Assembly (NCBI GenBank): GCA_049273855.1
Contig: JBASRN010000012.1
Span: 1 to 64,000 of the forward strand
DNA length: 64,000 nt
From: Onstottus_B sp049273855
GTDB taxonomy: Bacteria > Acidobacteriota > Blastocatellia > UBA7656
Direction: 5' to 3'
Under the pieces are notes generated by a model that did no database searches, was not told where the DNA came from, and worked only from the letters and a program-made list of their open reading frames with translations. Position numbers and translations under genes: made by a program. Numbering within the stretch: position 1 is the stretch's first letter; each line of letters opens with the position of its first letter. Below are positions 1 through 8,511 of the stretch, piece after piece.

Positions 1-15
1 GTACGTCTGAACGCC

Positions 16-169
16 GGTAGTGGTGCAATAGCGTGTTGAGAAGAGTCTCGCCACTAAGTCACCAACGACACGAAGGCCCACAAAGCTTTCTTTGTGCGGC
101 TTTGTGCCCTAGTGACTTCGTGGCAGGAGGGGCCGCCACACTCATCAACACATTTATAACCCCACTACC
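16..169. repeat. Large imperfect inverted repeat (hairpin element)
   Basis: The outer arms are GGTAGTGG (16-23) and CCACTACC (162-169). GTGTTGA near 33-39 pairs with TCAACAC near 145-151. The inner arms at 50-85 and 90-124 pair with scattered mismatches and meet around CACAAAG/CTTTGTG. The whole could fold into one hairpin of about 150 nt. No transposase gene is present, so it is either a MITE-like element or one of the palindromic intergenic elements seen elsewhere in the window. The stretch from 170 to 394 holds no gene I can support. Confidence 0.6.
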
Positions 170-394
170 TGAACGCCGCGCTGTCCGAAAGCTGGCGCAG
201 CCCTTGTGTAGCTAAACGATGATCGTGCGCGTCCCCTTTTTTTTCTCACCGGCAATCCACGCCCCTTAGGTCAAATAGTTAAACTGACATCTCTAAGAGA
301 GGTCGTGAGGAAAAAAGATCAAAAATTCCGGAGAGCGGCAGGTAGCTTTTTCCAAAGCTGCTTGGGGAAGGGTAGGGTGGCTCGTCTGGGCCGT

Positions 395-664
395 TCAAGC
401 GACGGTCTTGAGATACTGGGTCTGGTTCAGCTTCTCGAGAATTCTCAGCGAGCGAATGTAGATCTGCGCAGCGCGGCCGTAGTTGGCTTGCTGGATATAC
501 AGCCTTGCCAAGCTGGAATAGATTTCCAGCCAGCGCGCGTCCTGGGGCGGGCAGCCGCGAAGTTCATTCAGAGCCAGCAGCCAGCTCCGCTCTGCCTCCC
601 CAAGTGCCCCGAGCCTCATCAGGTCCTCCGCCGTTTTGAAGTGCTCTCTATATGCGGCCGTCAT
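395..664 (-). CDS. Small TPR-like protein downstream of ftsZ
   Basis: This encodes an 89-residue, probably cytoplasmic, all-helical protein. Two tandem TPR-like units are visible: one around AEDLMRLGALGEAERSW and one around SSLARLYIQQANYGRAAQIY, with the usual small/aromatic spacing. The start at 664 was chosen because AGGAGGT lies about 6 nt upstream. An in-frame ATG further upstream has no such site. It follows ftsZ on the same strand after 91 nt and is probably co-transcribed with it. No catalytic motif is visible, so a protein-protein interaction role is the only inference. It could be a scaffold linked to division, but nothing in the sequence proves that. Confidence 0.65.
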   Translation of the reverse strand: MTAAYREHFKTAEDLMRLGALGEAERSWLLALNELRGCPPQDARWLEIYSSLARLYIQQANYGRAAQIYIRSLRILEKLNQTQYLKTVA

Positions 665-755
665 GCAGCGACCTCCTTTGGGTTTGTTGGCTCGCAAGCT
701 CAGGCGGCAAGTTGCATGTGGGGAACAAGGCGGCACGCCTGAACCCGTTCACAAC

Positions 756-1880
756 TCAGTTCGCGGACTTTCGCATGAAAGCCGGCACTGCCAGGTCGCT
801 GTCGGTCGTGCCCGGCGGTCGGTTGCCGGGCCCCGGGCCTTGTGGGCCGCGGAGCGGCGGGGCAGGCTGAGACGAAGCCGCGGTAGCGGCGAAATCAGTG
901 GCGATCACCGTGATCCGAACTTCGTCGGTGAGGCTCGGGTCTATCACAGCCCCGAAAATAATTTCCGCCTCGATGTCCGCGGCGTTGAGGATCAAAGTCA
1001 TCGCTTCGTTGACCTCTGACAATTGCACGTTCGGCCCGCCGGACAGATTCACAAGGAGCGACTTCGCGCCTTCGATTGAGGCTTCCTCCAGCAAAGGACT
1101 CGATATCGCGCGTTGCACTGCTTCAAGCGCGCGGTTCTCACCGGTAGCGATTCCGGTGCCCATCAGCGCCACGCCGCGGCCCCTCATCGTGGTTCTGACG
1201 TCTGCGAAGTCGACGTTGATCAAGCCTGGAAGCAGGATTATGTCCGAGATGCCGCGAACGGCTTGCCTGAGAACCTCGTCTGCCATGGTGAAAGCTTCGA
1301 CGAACGAGACGCCTTTGCTGACCGATCTCAACAGCCGTTCGTTTGGCACGGTAACCACGCTGTCCGCGCAGCCTCGAAGCTCTTCGAGACCCTGCTCGGC
1401 GTTCCGCGCCCTGCGAAGACCTTCGAAGGCGAAGGGTCTGGTCACAACACCGACGGTGAGCGCTCCAAGCTCCGTCGCCAGGCTCGCGATGATGGGCGCT
1501 GCGCCAGTTCCGGTACCACCTCCGAGCCCGGCCGTCACAAAGACCATGTTCGCACCCTCCAGCGCGTCGAGAAGCCGGTCTACATCGTCCAGCGCGGCCT
1601 GTCGGCCAACCCCCGGGTCACCCCCTGCGCCAAGCCCTTGCGTCAGGCTCTCGCCGAGTTGGATCTTGATCGATGCGCGGGAGCTTCGGAGGGCTTGAAG
1701 ATCGGTGTTGCAGACGATGAACTCGACTCCGGTCATTCCTTCCTGGATCATTCGGTTGACTGCGTTGCCGCCGGCGCCACCGACGCCAACGACTTTGATC
1801 CTGGCTACCTGGTGGGTTGGGGTCTCGGACTCGGCGAACTCGATCAAGCGTTGTCCAGGATTCTGTCGCTCACTCAGCAT
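756..1880 (-). CDS. ftsZ: Cell division protein FtsZ
   Basis: This is the tubulin-like GTPase that polymerises into the cytokinetic Z-ring at mid-cell. The 374-residue product has an N-terminal GTPase fold with VVGVGGAGGNAVNRM, the tubulin signature GGGTGTG at about residues 120-126, and the T7 synergy loop NVDFADV at about 222-228. The C-terminal domain is followed by a short Pro/Gly-rich linker. The final peptide LAVPAFMRK matches the conserved FtsZ tail that binds FtsA or ZipA-type partners. The start at 1880 is supported by GGAGG 8 nt upstream. Upstream in-frame ATGs at 1895 and 1946 are alternatives. No ftsA, ftsQ or mur genes flank it, so it is not in a standard division-and-cell-wall cluster. 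A promoter is proposed at 2004-2031. Confidence 0.97.
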   Translation of the reverse strand: MLSERQNPGQRLIEFAESETPTHQVARIKVVGVGGAGGNAVNRMIQEGMTGVEFIVCNTDLQALRSSRASIKIQLGESLTQGLGAGGDPGVGRQAALDDVDRLLDALEGANMVFVTAGLGGGTGTGAAPIIASLATELGALTVGVVTRPFAFEGLRRARNAEQGLEELRGCADSVVTVPNERLLRSVSKGVSFVEAFTMADEVLRQAVRGISDIILLPGLINVDFADVRTTMRGRGVALMGTGIATGENRALEAVQRAISSPLLEEASIEGAKSLLVNLSGGPNVQLSEVNEAMTLILNAADIEAEIIFGAVIDPSLTDEVRITVIATDFAATAASSQPAPPLRGPQGPGPGNRPPGTTDSDLAVPAFMRKSAN

Positions 1881-2003
1881 ACTCGTATCCTCCATCCTCA
1901 AAGTGGCGGCGCCGCCCGGTCGAAGCTGACCGACGATCGCGAGCACCGGGCCTAGCCTTGTTCGTTTAACGCGGTGACTGGTGTACAGTCGCGGAGGTCT
2001 GAC

Positions 2004-2031
2004 ATTCTACGCCAGTCGCCATACTTGTCAA
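2004..2031 (-). promoter_or_regulatory. Putative sigma70-type promoter for ftsZ
   Basis: On the minus strand a perfect -35 TTGACA (2031-2026) is separated by 16 nt from a -10 TAGAAT (2009-2004). The start site would lie near 1997, giving a leader of about 115 nt before ftsZ. Confidence 0.6.
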
Positions 2032-2081
2032 GCTTTTCTAAGGCGCGGAAATTTTTTTCTAAGGCACGATTCTATATGCGT

Positions 2082-2246
2082 TTGCACATTCGCAGTGCAA
2101 CTTGTGTAGGGTCCGAATGCCGCCCCTATATCGTGTGGAAGGGCGTACTCAGGCGAGCCCAACCACAACATATTGATAGGGGCCCGCCGGTAGCTGCGAA
2201 GAGTAAACGGAAGTAAACCAAGGAGGGGTATCGATAGACCGGTCTA
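2082..2246. promoter_or_regulatory. ftsZ/macB divergent intergenic region with two palindromic sites
   Basis: The 644-nt gap between ftsZ and the first permease gene contains no convincing gene. It holds an inverted repeat TTGCAC-N7-GTGCAA (2082-2100) and a perfect 12-mer palindrome TAGACCGGTCTA (2235-2246). The second resembles operators bound by TetR-family repressors, for example the NemR-type half-sites TAGAC. No TetR gene is adjacent. I could not place a convincing promoter for the permease genes. Confidence 0.4.
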
Positions 2247-2524
2247 CATTCTGTCGAGATTCGCAGGTCGACCGGTTGCGCGCTATTGCTTGGTCCTGAG
2301 TGGGGTAGGTGATATCTTTGTTTGCCGCGCGCGCTTCCGCGATCAGAGCACGGGTAGAGGAAGATCGCGGTTACCGGACCAGGTTGTTAATCGCGGCTGT
2401 ATCTCCTACGTTTTAGGTTCTGGAGTGTCGCGCAGTCAGAACTTGCCCCGCAGTGATGCAGGGCTGTGACTTTCCTTTAAGAGCCCTGGGAGAAAGCTGG
2501 TTTAACCCGAGGTGCTTTGAATCC

Positions 2525-3769
2525 ATGCGAACCGTCTTCTCATTCTATTCGGACGCGGCAAAGATCGCCCTTCAGTCGATCTTCGCGCACAAGCTCCGCG
2601 CCTTTCTCACCCTGATCGGGATAATCATCGGTGTAGCGTCAGTGGTCGTCGTCGGCGCGTCGATCGATGGTCTGAATGTTTATGTCACCGAGCGCTTCGC
2701 CAAGGTCCTTGGTGTGAACCACTTCATGATCGCGCGCATCGCCCACGTTGGAGGCATGACCCAGGAGGAGTGGGAGAAGATGATGAAACGCAACAAGCGC
2801 CTGGACTGGGACGACCTGGATTGGCTCATCAACAAATGCGTGTCTTGCAAGGCGGTTGGAGCGCAGGCCGACGCGCGCGTTGACCTTAAAGAAGACGGGC
2901 AGGAGTTGTTCGCAACGCAAATAGCGGGCGTGACTGCCAACATGTATGAGATCGAAAACAAGACCGTCGCTGAGGGTCGATTCCTCGCGCCGCACGAGGT
3001 CGAACACGCGGCGATGGTCTGCGTCATCGGTGCCGACGTCAAAGACAAGTTCTTTCCCGGCGCTGATCCGCTTGGAAGGACCATAAAGATAAGAAGCCTC
3101 CCGATGACCATTGTCGGCGTTGAAGAGAAGCGAGGCTCGATGTTTGGCCAGTCGCTGGACAACCACGCCTACATCCCGCTAACAACTTACGGAAGGATCT
3201 TCGGCCGGCGCCAGAGTCTTCAGTTGCACGGCAAGTCTCACAGCCGCGAAACGCTAGAGCCCACCATAGAAGAAGCGCGCGTTGCGATGCGTAACCGGCA
3301 CAAGCTGAAAGGCGACACGGAGGATGATTTCGGGCTGGTTGACGTCGAGCAGGCGAACAATCAGGTCGACCAGATCACCGGCACAATCGCTATCGCGGTC
3401 GTCCCGATAACGCTGATATCCCTTGTCGTAGGCGGGATCGTGGTGATGAACATAATGCTGGTAAGCGTGACCGAACGGACCTTTGAGATCGGATTGCGCA
3501 AGGCCGTCGGCGCCCGCCGCAACCACATCCTGGTTCAGTTTTTGATCGAGTCGTCGGTGCTGTGCGCCCTTGGCGGCGTGTTTGGTCTCCTGCTAGCGGC
3601 CGGAGTGTCCTGGCTGATCACCACCGCGACGCCGATTCCGATGGCGATCACATTGCCTTATATTCTGCTTTCGATAATAGTGTCCGGCGGCATCGGAATG
3701 GTGTTTGGAATATATCCGGCGCTGAAGGCGGCCCGGCTTGATCCGATTACCGCATTAACCAAAATCTAG
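2525..3769 (+). CDS. MacB-type ABC transporter permease (first of tandem pair)
   Basis: This is an inner-membrane permease subunit of the MacB/LolCE mechanotransmission superfamily, which couples cytoplasmic ATP hydrolysis to periplasmic substrate handling. The 414-residue protein has the expected order. TM1 is preceded by HKLRAFLTLIGIIIGV at about residues 20-40. A large periplasmic MacB_PCD domain occupies about 50-270. The C-terminal FtsX domain has three TMs and the signature VMNIMLVSVTERTFEIGLRKA. The start at 2525 puts a normal short tail before TM1, although its SD is weak. The frame is open further upstream to 2453. No ATPase gene is adjacent, so the ATP-binding partner must be encoded elsewhere. 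The substrate cannot be told from sequence. Confidence 0.9.
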   Translation: MRTVFSFYSDAAKIALQSIFAHKLRAFLTLIGIIIGVASVVVVGASIDGLNVYVTERFAKVLGVNHFMIARIAHVGGMTQEEWEKMMKRNKRLDWDDLDWLINKCVSCKAVGAQADARVDLKEDGQELFATQIAGVTANMYEIENKTVAEGRFLAPHEVEHAAMVCVIGADVKDKFFPGADPLGRTIKIRSLPMTIVGVEEKRGSMFGQSLDNHAYIPLTTYGRIFGRRQSLQLHGKSHSRETLEPTIEEARVAMRNRHKLKGDTEDDFGLVDVEQANNQVDQITGTIAIAVVPITLISLVVGGIVVMNIMLVSVTERTFEIGLRKAVGARRNHILVQFLIESSVLCALGGVFGLLLAAGVSWLITTATPIPMAITLPYILLSIIVSGGIGMVFGIYPALKAARLDPITALTKI

Positions 3770-3779
3770 AAGGTAGATT

Positions 3780-5036
3780 GTGAAGCTGAAATCATCGGTT
3801 CCAACCGAGACAATACTGATGGCGCTCGATAATGTGCGGGCCCACAAGTTTCGGAGCTTCCTCACCGTGCTTGGGATCGTCATCGGCGTTACGACCGTCA
3901 TCGCGATCGCGTCCATTCTGACCGGCATTCGCACCAATCTGATCACTTTTATCGAGGAATACGGAACAAACAACATATACGCGTTTCATCTGTCCACTGG
4001 GATTTCGTTCGGGGGGCACGATAGAGAGGAGCGCAAGAGGAAACCCCTCCGACCCGAAGACGGAGAAGCTATCAAGGAGCTTGCCGCTTCCGTTGCGGAC
4101 GTGGCGAATGAGGCCTTTATCGAGTGGACCTTTGACAAGACGCTCACCTACGGAGGTCACACCTACAAGCAAGCGAGCCTGGAAGGCGTATCGGCCAACT
4201 ACGGGGCGATCACCAACCTCTCGCTTCGAGCGGGCCGGTTTATCGGAGACGCTGACGACCAGCATCGTCGTGAAGTCATGGTAATCGGGGACGCGGTTGC
4301 CCAGGCGTTGTTCCCGCTTGGGGCCGATCCAATAGGCAAGCAGGTAATGATGGGCGGCAAGCCCTACGACATCATCGGCGTTCTTGAAAAGAGAAAAGGA
4401 AGCCTGCTTGGTGAGGACGCAAGCGACAATCAAGTGTTGGTTCCGTTTCGAACCATTCGCAGGGTTTCGCCTCGAAGCGAATGGATGATGTTGATAATTC
4501 AAGCAAAGAGCGGCGAGTTGCGACAAGCGTTGGACCAGGTCGAAGACATCCTTCGCCGCCAGCGTGGGGTGAAGTACGACGAGAAGAACAACTTTGACCT
4601 TACAACCGCAGACCGCTTCATCGCGGAGTTCGACAGCGTTACGGCGCAGGTGGGGCTGGTTGCTATCGCGCTTTCAAGCGTGGGTCTGCTTGTAGGCGGA
4701 ATCGGTGTGATGAACATAATGCTGGTCAGCGTGACGGAACGGACTCACGAAATCGGGGTCCGAAAAGCGATCGGCGCGCGCCGCCGCGACATCACCACTC
4801 AGTTCTTGTTTGAAGCGATGACCCTCACTTTTCTCGGCGGGGTGCTTGGGGTCTTGCTGGCGATTGCGGTCAGTCAGATCATCGGGCTGATCTTCCCGTC
4901 GCTTCCTGCCTCGGTTCCGCTGTGGGCGGTGATAGCCGGTCTAGTTGTTTCAGCGGCAGTCGGATTGATCTTCGGAGTATGGCCGGCGAGGAAGGCTTCG
5001 AGGCTGGACCCGATCGAAGCGCTTAGATACGAGTAG
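3780..5036 (+). CDS. MacB-type ABC transporter permease (second of tandem pair)
   Basis: This 418-residue permease is a paralogue of the preceding gene, from which it is separated by 10 nt. The same architecture is present: TM1 with HKFRSFLTVLGIVIGV at about residues 20-38, a periplasmic MacB_PCD domain, then an FtsX domain with GVMNIMLVSVTERTHEIGVRKA. It begins with GTG at 3780 behind AAGGTAG. The two permeases probably form a heterodimer that needs an ATPase not encoded here. Export of peptides, drugs or lipoproteins are all known for the family, and nothing here chooses between them. The gene converges on the VWA gene that follows. Confidence 0.9.
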   Translation: MKLKSSVPTETILMALDNVRAHKFRSFLTVLGIVIGVTTVIAIASILTGIRTNLITFIEEYGTNNIYAFHLSTGISFGGHDREERKRKPLRPEDGEAIKELAASVADVANEAFIEWTFDKTLTYGGHTYKQASLEGVSANYGAITNLSLRAGRFIGDADDQHRREVMVIGDAVAQALFPLGADPIGKQVMMGGKPYDIIGVLEKRKGSLLGEDASDNQVLVPFRTIRRVSPRSEWMMLIIQAKSGELRQALDQVEDILRRQRGVKYDEKNNFDLTTADRFIAEFDSVTAQVGLVAIALSSVGLLVGGIGVMNIMLVSVTERTHEIGVRKAIGARRRDITTQFLFEAMTLTFLGGVLGVLLAIAVSQIIGLIFPSLPASVPLWAVIAGLVVSAAVGLIFGVWPARKASRLDPIEALRYE

Positions 5037-5083
5037 GCGAAACACTCAAATCCGCGTTAGACCCCCGTGAGTGAGTAGGACCG

Positions 5084-8000
5084 TCAGGTAGTAAGGCGGC
5101 TGTAGATTCCCGGAAGCCGCTCGGGCAGACTTAACACATCATCGATGATCGTATAACCCACCTCGCCGTACATATCTCGAAGCTGGTCTTCTGACTCTCG
5201 ATCGATCGTTATGCAGAACGGAGTGATCCCCTCCCTGCGCGCCTGTCTCAGCGCCATCCTGGTGTCCTCGCGCGCATATCGACTGTCCCCGTAGTCGTGA
5301 TCGTAAGGCCGCCCATCCGACAGCACGATCAGCAGCTTGGTGCGAGCATCCTGCCGCCCAAGTCTGGTTGTCGCGTGACGTATTGCCGCCCCGAGCCGAG
5401 TATTGTTCTGATAGCTGATTCCGCCGATCCGACGCTCTACCTCTGATGAATAACTTTCAGAAAAATCCTTGATAACGTAAAACTTCACATTACGCCGGCC
5501 CTCGCTGGTGAAGCCTTGCATTGAGTATGAATCTCCGACCGCCTCGAGCGCTTCGCTCATCAAAACCAGGCCTTCCTTCTCGATGTCAATTATCCGCTGC
5601 CCGGGTTGGGTGTAGGGATTGTTCGGATACCGGCTGATGGCTCGCGCAGTGGAGCTGGACATATCGAGCAGGAATGAAACGGCAACATCCCTGTCACGCC
5701 TGAGCTTTCTGGTGTAGAGCCTATCGTCGATTAACCCGGTGCTGCGTTTGTCCAACGCGTAGTCGATCACGGCCTGGAGATCGTAGTCCTCGCCATCGAT
5801 CTCTCCCCGGATCCGGCGAAGGTTCTCGGGCCGCAGCAGTTGAAACTGATAGCGAATCGACGATATCACTCCGGCGTAGCGGGTTCGAACCATCTCGACG
5901 AAAGCACGGGACCCTCTCGGGCCCCCGCGTTCGATTATCCGGCACCATCGAGTTCGGTAGTCGCCAAGCTCCCGATCCCATTCATCGTAATAGAAGGCGC
6001 GATCACCTTTCTCGAGGTCCAGCTCAGGCGTTTCGGCGCCGCTCAGGCGATTGAAGACATCTTGATCGTCACTCATCTCGCTCGTCTGGCCGCTACTCCA
6101 AAAGCTAAACGGGTCCTCGCTAACCTGGGTCTGCTGGCTCTGTCCCGACTCGGCAGCGTCCGGGTTGTATAGCGATGCGTCGTCACCCTGGTCACTCCCT
6201 TCGCCTCGATTTGCGGAGTCGTCCGTTGACGCGTCGGACCGGCTTTGGCTCTCAACAAAGAAGTCGTAAACGCGCCTCGTAGCCATGAGGGAATCGGCAA
6301 CAGACGCATCGTCGCGAAATATGTAGTTAGCAAGTATCTGCTCCAGTTCACGCACGATGGCCGGATAAGCTCGCTCAGTTTGAACAGTCGGGCCGCCGCA
6401 GATCGCGAGCTGGAATAAGAGCTCAAAGGGCACCAGCTCCGTCGGGAGGTTCTCAACATCCGGCCTCCGCTCGTTCAACCTCGCTCTGACAAAGTCGAGA
6501 TCGCGCCTAATCCCGCGATAGACTGATCGAAGCAGATAATCTATCCTCCCGTTCTCGATCGTGGTGAAGAGCCGCAACGCCAGCTCGGTATTCGGATACT
6601 CGGCGAGCACCGCAAGGAAATCGACTCCAATCGGCGAAGCCGAATCAATGCCAGGCTCGACATTCGCTACACTTTCACTTTCACTGTCTTTCTTCCGACG
6701 CTTAAGCCGATCACTAAAGGCGGTGCGAGTCTCAGCCAAAGCCGCAAGTATCTCCGGTGCGTCCTTGAAGTAAGTTCTGAATTCAATCTGGCCTGCGGCA
6801 TGAGCCGCCAGTACTTTGAATAGCCGAAAGTTTTCCTTCTCATCCTCGAACTCCGCAACGACCGATGGCAGGTAGATCGTCTTTCCGTCGCCAATCTTTG
6901 CCTCATCGGGAATAGAAGCCAGCGAAGCGATATTCAACGAGCGCCCGGTCAAGCCTTCTACGTAGAGGCGGAGTGTATGCGCAACCGACTCTAGCGTCAG
7001 ACCGCCTTCAATCTTGAACAGTGCTTCCTGGCTTGCTTTCGACTCGAGTGAGTAGTAGGCCTGGGTTCGTCGCGAACTACCAACGGTGTGTTGCAAGCCC
7101 CGCCGAGCCCAGTCGCGGAACTGTCCGAGCGATGCCGCCCGCAGTGCGAGCGGGCTAGCCTTGAAGCATTCGACTGCCGCCAGCGTGTTTTGGTCGGCGA
7201 TCTCTTCAACGACTTCAAGCACCGCGGCAATAACCTGCGCGCGGCGATGTGCGCCGGCGCGGGCCGCAAGCTCAGCCACAATCTGCGGACTCTGTTTCAT
7301 GAAGTGGTAGCTTGCGGCGTTGCCCTGAAGAGCTACGCGCCTGGCGAGCGCGGTCCATCGCTCGAACGCGTCGCTTCCAGCGACCATCAGTACACGGCTT
7401 GCGGCTTTGAAGTATTGAAGTGCGACTCCTCCCGAGCGATCGAGATAAGTTTCCGTGGCCGCGAACAGGCGCTCGACTGCGGCTGGCTCGGCTGTCGCGA
7501 CGACAGGCGTAAGCTCGCTAAAAAACTCGGCGGCGGTGCCTCCGGACCTGAAGGCGAATGCTGAAGTAAGAGTTAAGGCTCGTTTCACCAGTTCAGGTTG
7601 GCCGGTAGCTTCGAGCCGCAAAAGTACCTGGGGGGCGGCAAACAGGAGGTCGTTACTGTGTTTGACCGAGTGCCGTGCAAGCTCGAGGCAAATCGTAAGA
7701 ACCTGTGCGGCGCTGTCGTGATCGGGGATGGCGTTGATGATAGCCGGCGACGAGTTAAAGCACTCCGTTGCCGTACCGGCGGAAAGGGCAGCCTGTTTGT
7801 TGACAAGCCGGAGGACGGGCGAGCGCATATCATCGGTAAGCGCGCTGAGAGTTGCGCAGCTGGAAAGAAAGAAGCTCATTGCGGTCTCAGCGCTCGTGGC
7901 TGACAAGCGCTTGCCCACCTCTCCCCAGACCCGCATATCACCGGCATCGATAAGCCGTGAGACTTCGGGGGCGGCCTTTAGCATCTCGACGGCGGCTCGC

Positions 8001-8161
8001 AGATTGGTGGACGCGAGCGAAACGCTTATGTCGGTGGTAAGCAGGAGGCGATCATACGGCAGCGAGCCGAGTCGTTTAACCAGACTTTCAAGGGTCGAGC
8101 TCGTGACACCTCTCAGATGGCGTTTAAGATGCTTCTTTACCTCCTGTTCTCTTTCGTCCAT
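5084..8161 (-). CDS. Very large NorD-like VWA-domain protein with N-terminal helical repeats
   Basis: The 1025-residue protein has no obvious signal peptide. The last 200 residues are a von Willebrand factor A domain with an intact MIDAS DMSSS at about 830-834, a TRLGAAIRHATTRLG segment and VLSDGRPYDHDYGD. This arrangement matches NorD/CbbO-type proteins, which act with MoxR-family AAA+ ATPases to activate metalloenzymes. Residues 70-360 hold about six degenerate repeats of roughly 40 residues, each containing a phrase such as AMSFFLSS, ATECFNSS, AAEFFSEL or ALQYFKAA. A charged acidic linker lies near 640-700. The start at 8161 follows GAGG by 7 nt. No MoxR gene is adjacent, so the partner and target are unknown. 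Confidence 0.85.
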   Translation of the reverse strand: MDEREQEVKKHLKRHLRGVTSSTLESLVKRLGSLPYDRLLLTTDISVSLASTNLRAAVEMLKAAPEVSRLIDAGDMRVWGEVGKRLSATSAETAMSFFLSSCATLSALTDDMRSPVLRLVNKQAALSAGTATECFNSSPAIINAIPDHDSAAQVLTICLELARHSVKHSNDLLFAAPQVLLRLEATGQPELVKRALTLTSAFAFRSGGTAAEFFSELTPVVATAEPAAVERLFAATETYLDRSGGVALQYFKAASRVLMVAGSDAFERWTALARRVALQGNAASYHFMKQSPQIVAELAARAGAHRRAQVIAAVLEVVEEIADQNTLAAVECFKASPLALRAASLGQFRDWARRGLQHTVGSSRRTQAYYSLESKASQEALFKIEGGLTLESVAHTLRLYVEGLTGRSLNIASLASIPDEAKIGDGKTIYLPSVVAEFEDEKENFRLFKVLAAHAAGQIEFRTYFKDAPEILAALAETRTAFSDRLKRRKKDSESESVANVEPGIDSASPIGVDFLAVLAEYPNTELALRLFTTIENGRIDYLLRSVYRGIRRDLDFVRARLNERRPDVENLPTELVPFELLFQLAICGGPTVQTERAYPAIVRELEQILANYIFRDDASVADSLMATRRVYDFFVESQSRSDASTDDSANRGEGSDQGDDASLYNPDAAESGQSQQTQVSEDPFSFWSSGQTSEMSDDQDVFNRLSGAETPELDLEKGDRAFYYDEWDRELGDYRTRWCRIIERGGPRGSRAFVEMVRTRYAGVISSIRYQFQLLRPENLRRIRGEIDGEDYDLQAVIDYALDKRSTGLIDDRLYTRKLRRDRDVAVSFLLDMSSSTARAISRYPNNPYTQPGQRIIDIEKEGLVLMSEALEAVGDSYSMQGFTSEGRRNVKFYVIKDFSESYSSEVERRIGGISYQNNTRLGAAIRHATTRLGRQDARTKLLIVLSDGRPYDHDYGDSRYAREDTRMALRQARREGITPFCITIDRESEDQLRDMYGEVGYTIIDDVLSLPERLPGIYSRLTT

Positions 8162-8254
8162 GGGTGAGCCTCATGATAGCAAAAGTGACGCAGCATTTGG
8201 AACGGGCGGACTTGGCCGAGCCGTTTAAGCTGGGTCCCGTTTTGCTTTTCCACT

Positions 8255-8278
8255 AGCCCAGGCGTCCACGCCTGGGCT
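8255..8278. repeat. Perfect 11-bp inverted repeat
   Basis: AGCCCAGGCGT and ACGCCTGGGCT are separated by 2 nt. There is no T-tract, so it is not a classical terminator. It lies in the 350-nt gap between the divergent VWA and TetR-type regulator genes, which otherwise holds only the regulator's promoter and operator. Confidence 0.6.
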
Positions 8279-8444
8279 GTGTGATGTGTGATGGATGGGA
8301 TAGCCGCGTTCACGGGCTTCGCACGCGCGCTAATGGGAAAAAAAGTCGGCAGGTTTGGCGCGCGGGGCCGCCATTTGGCCCTGCGGTTGGAAACCCGACG
8401 CGCTACAAAGCGGAGGGGCGTCCGAGCGCGCTTGATTTTTGCGC

Positions 8445-8494
8445 TTGCAATGGGCCGCTCCCTTGGCGTAAAAGATGAATGAACGATCATTCAT
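8445..8494 (+). promoter_or_regulatory. Promoter and FadR-type operator of the beta-oxidation regulator
   Basis: A perfect inverted repeat ATGAATGA-N4-TCATTCAT occupies 8475-8494. It resembles the TGAATGA/TCATTCA operators of the Bacillus-type FadR (TetR-family) regulator. Immediately upstream lies a weak sigma70-like pair, TTGCAA (8445-8450) and TAAAAG (8469-8474), 18 nt apart. Bound protein would therefore cover the start site. This predicts autorepression that is relieved by long-chain acyl-CoA. Confidence 0.6.
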
Positions 8495-8511
8495 TTTAGG
8501 TAAGGAGCAGG

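Noticed and set aside
33..215. 60-codon open frame at the window start
   Set aside because: It lies inside the long inverted repeat and has no protein-like features.
898..1955. Long open frames on the plus strand opposite ftsZ (up to 280 codons)
   Set aside because: They are antisense shadows of a GC-rich, clearly identified ftsZ. They have no SD and no recognisable domain.
1974..2216. 80-codon open frame in the ftsZ/permease gap
   Set aside because: No SD, a low-complexity basic translation and overlap with the proposed ftsZ promoter.
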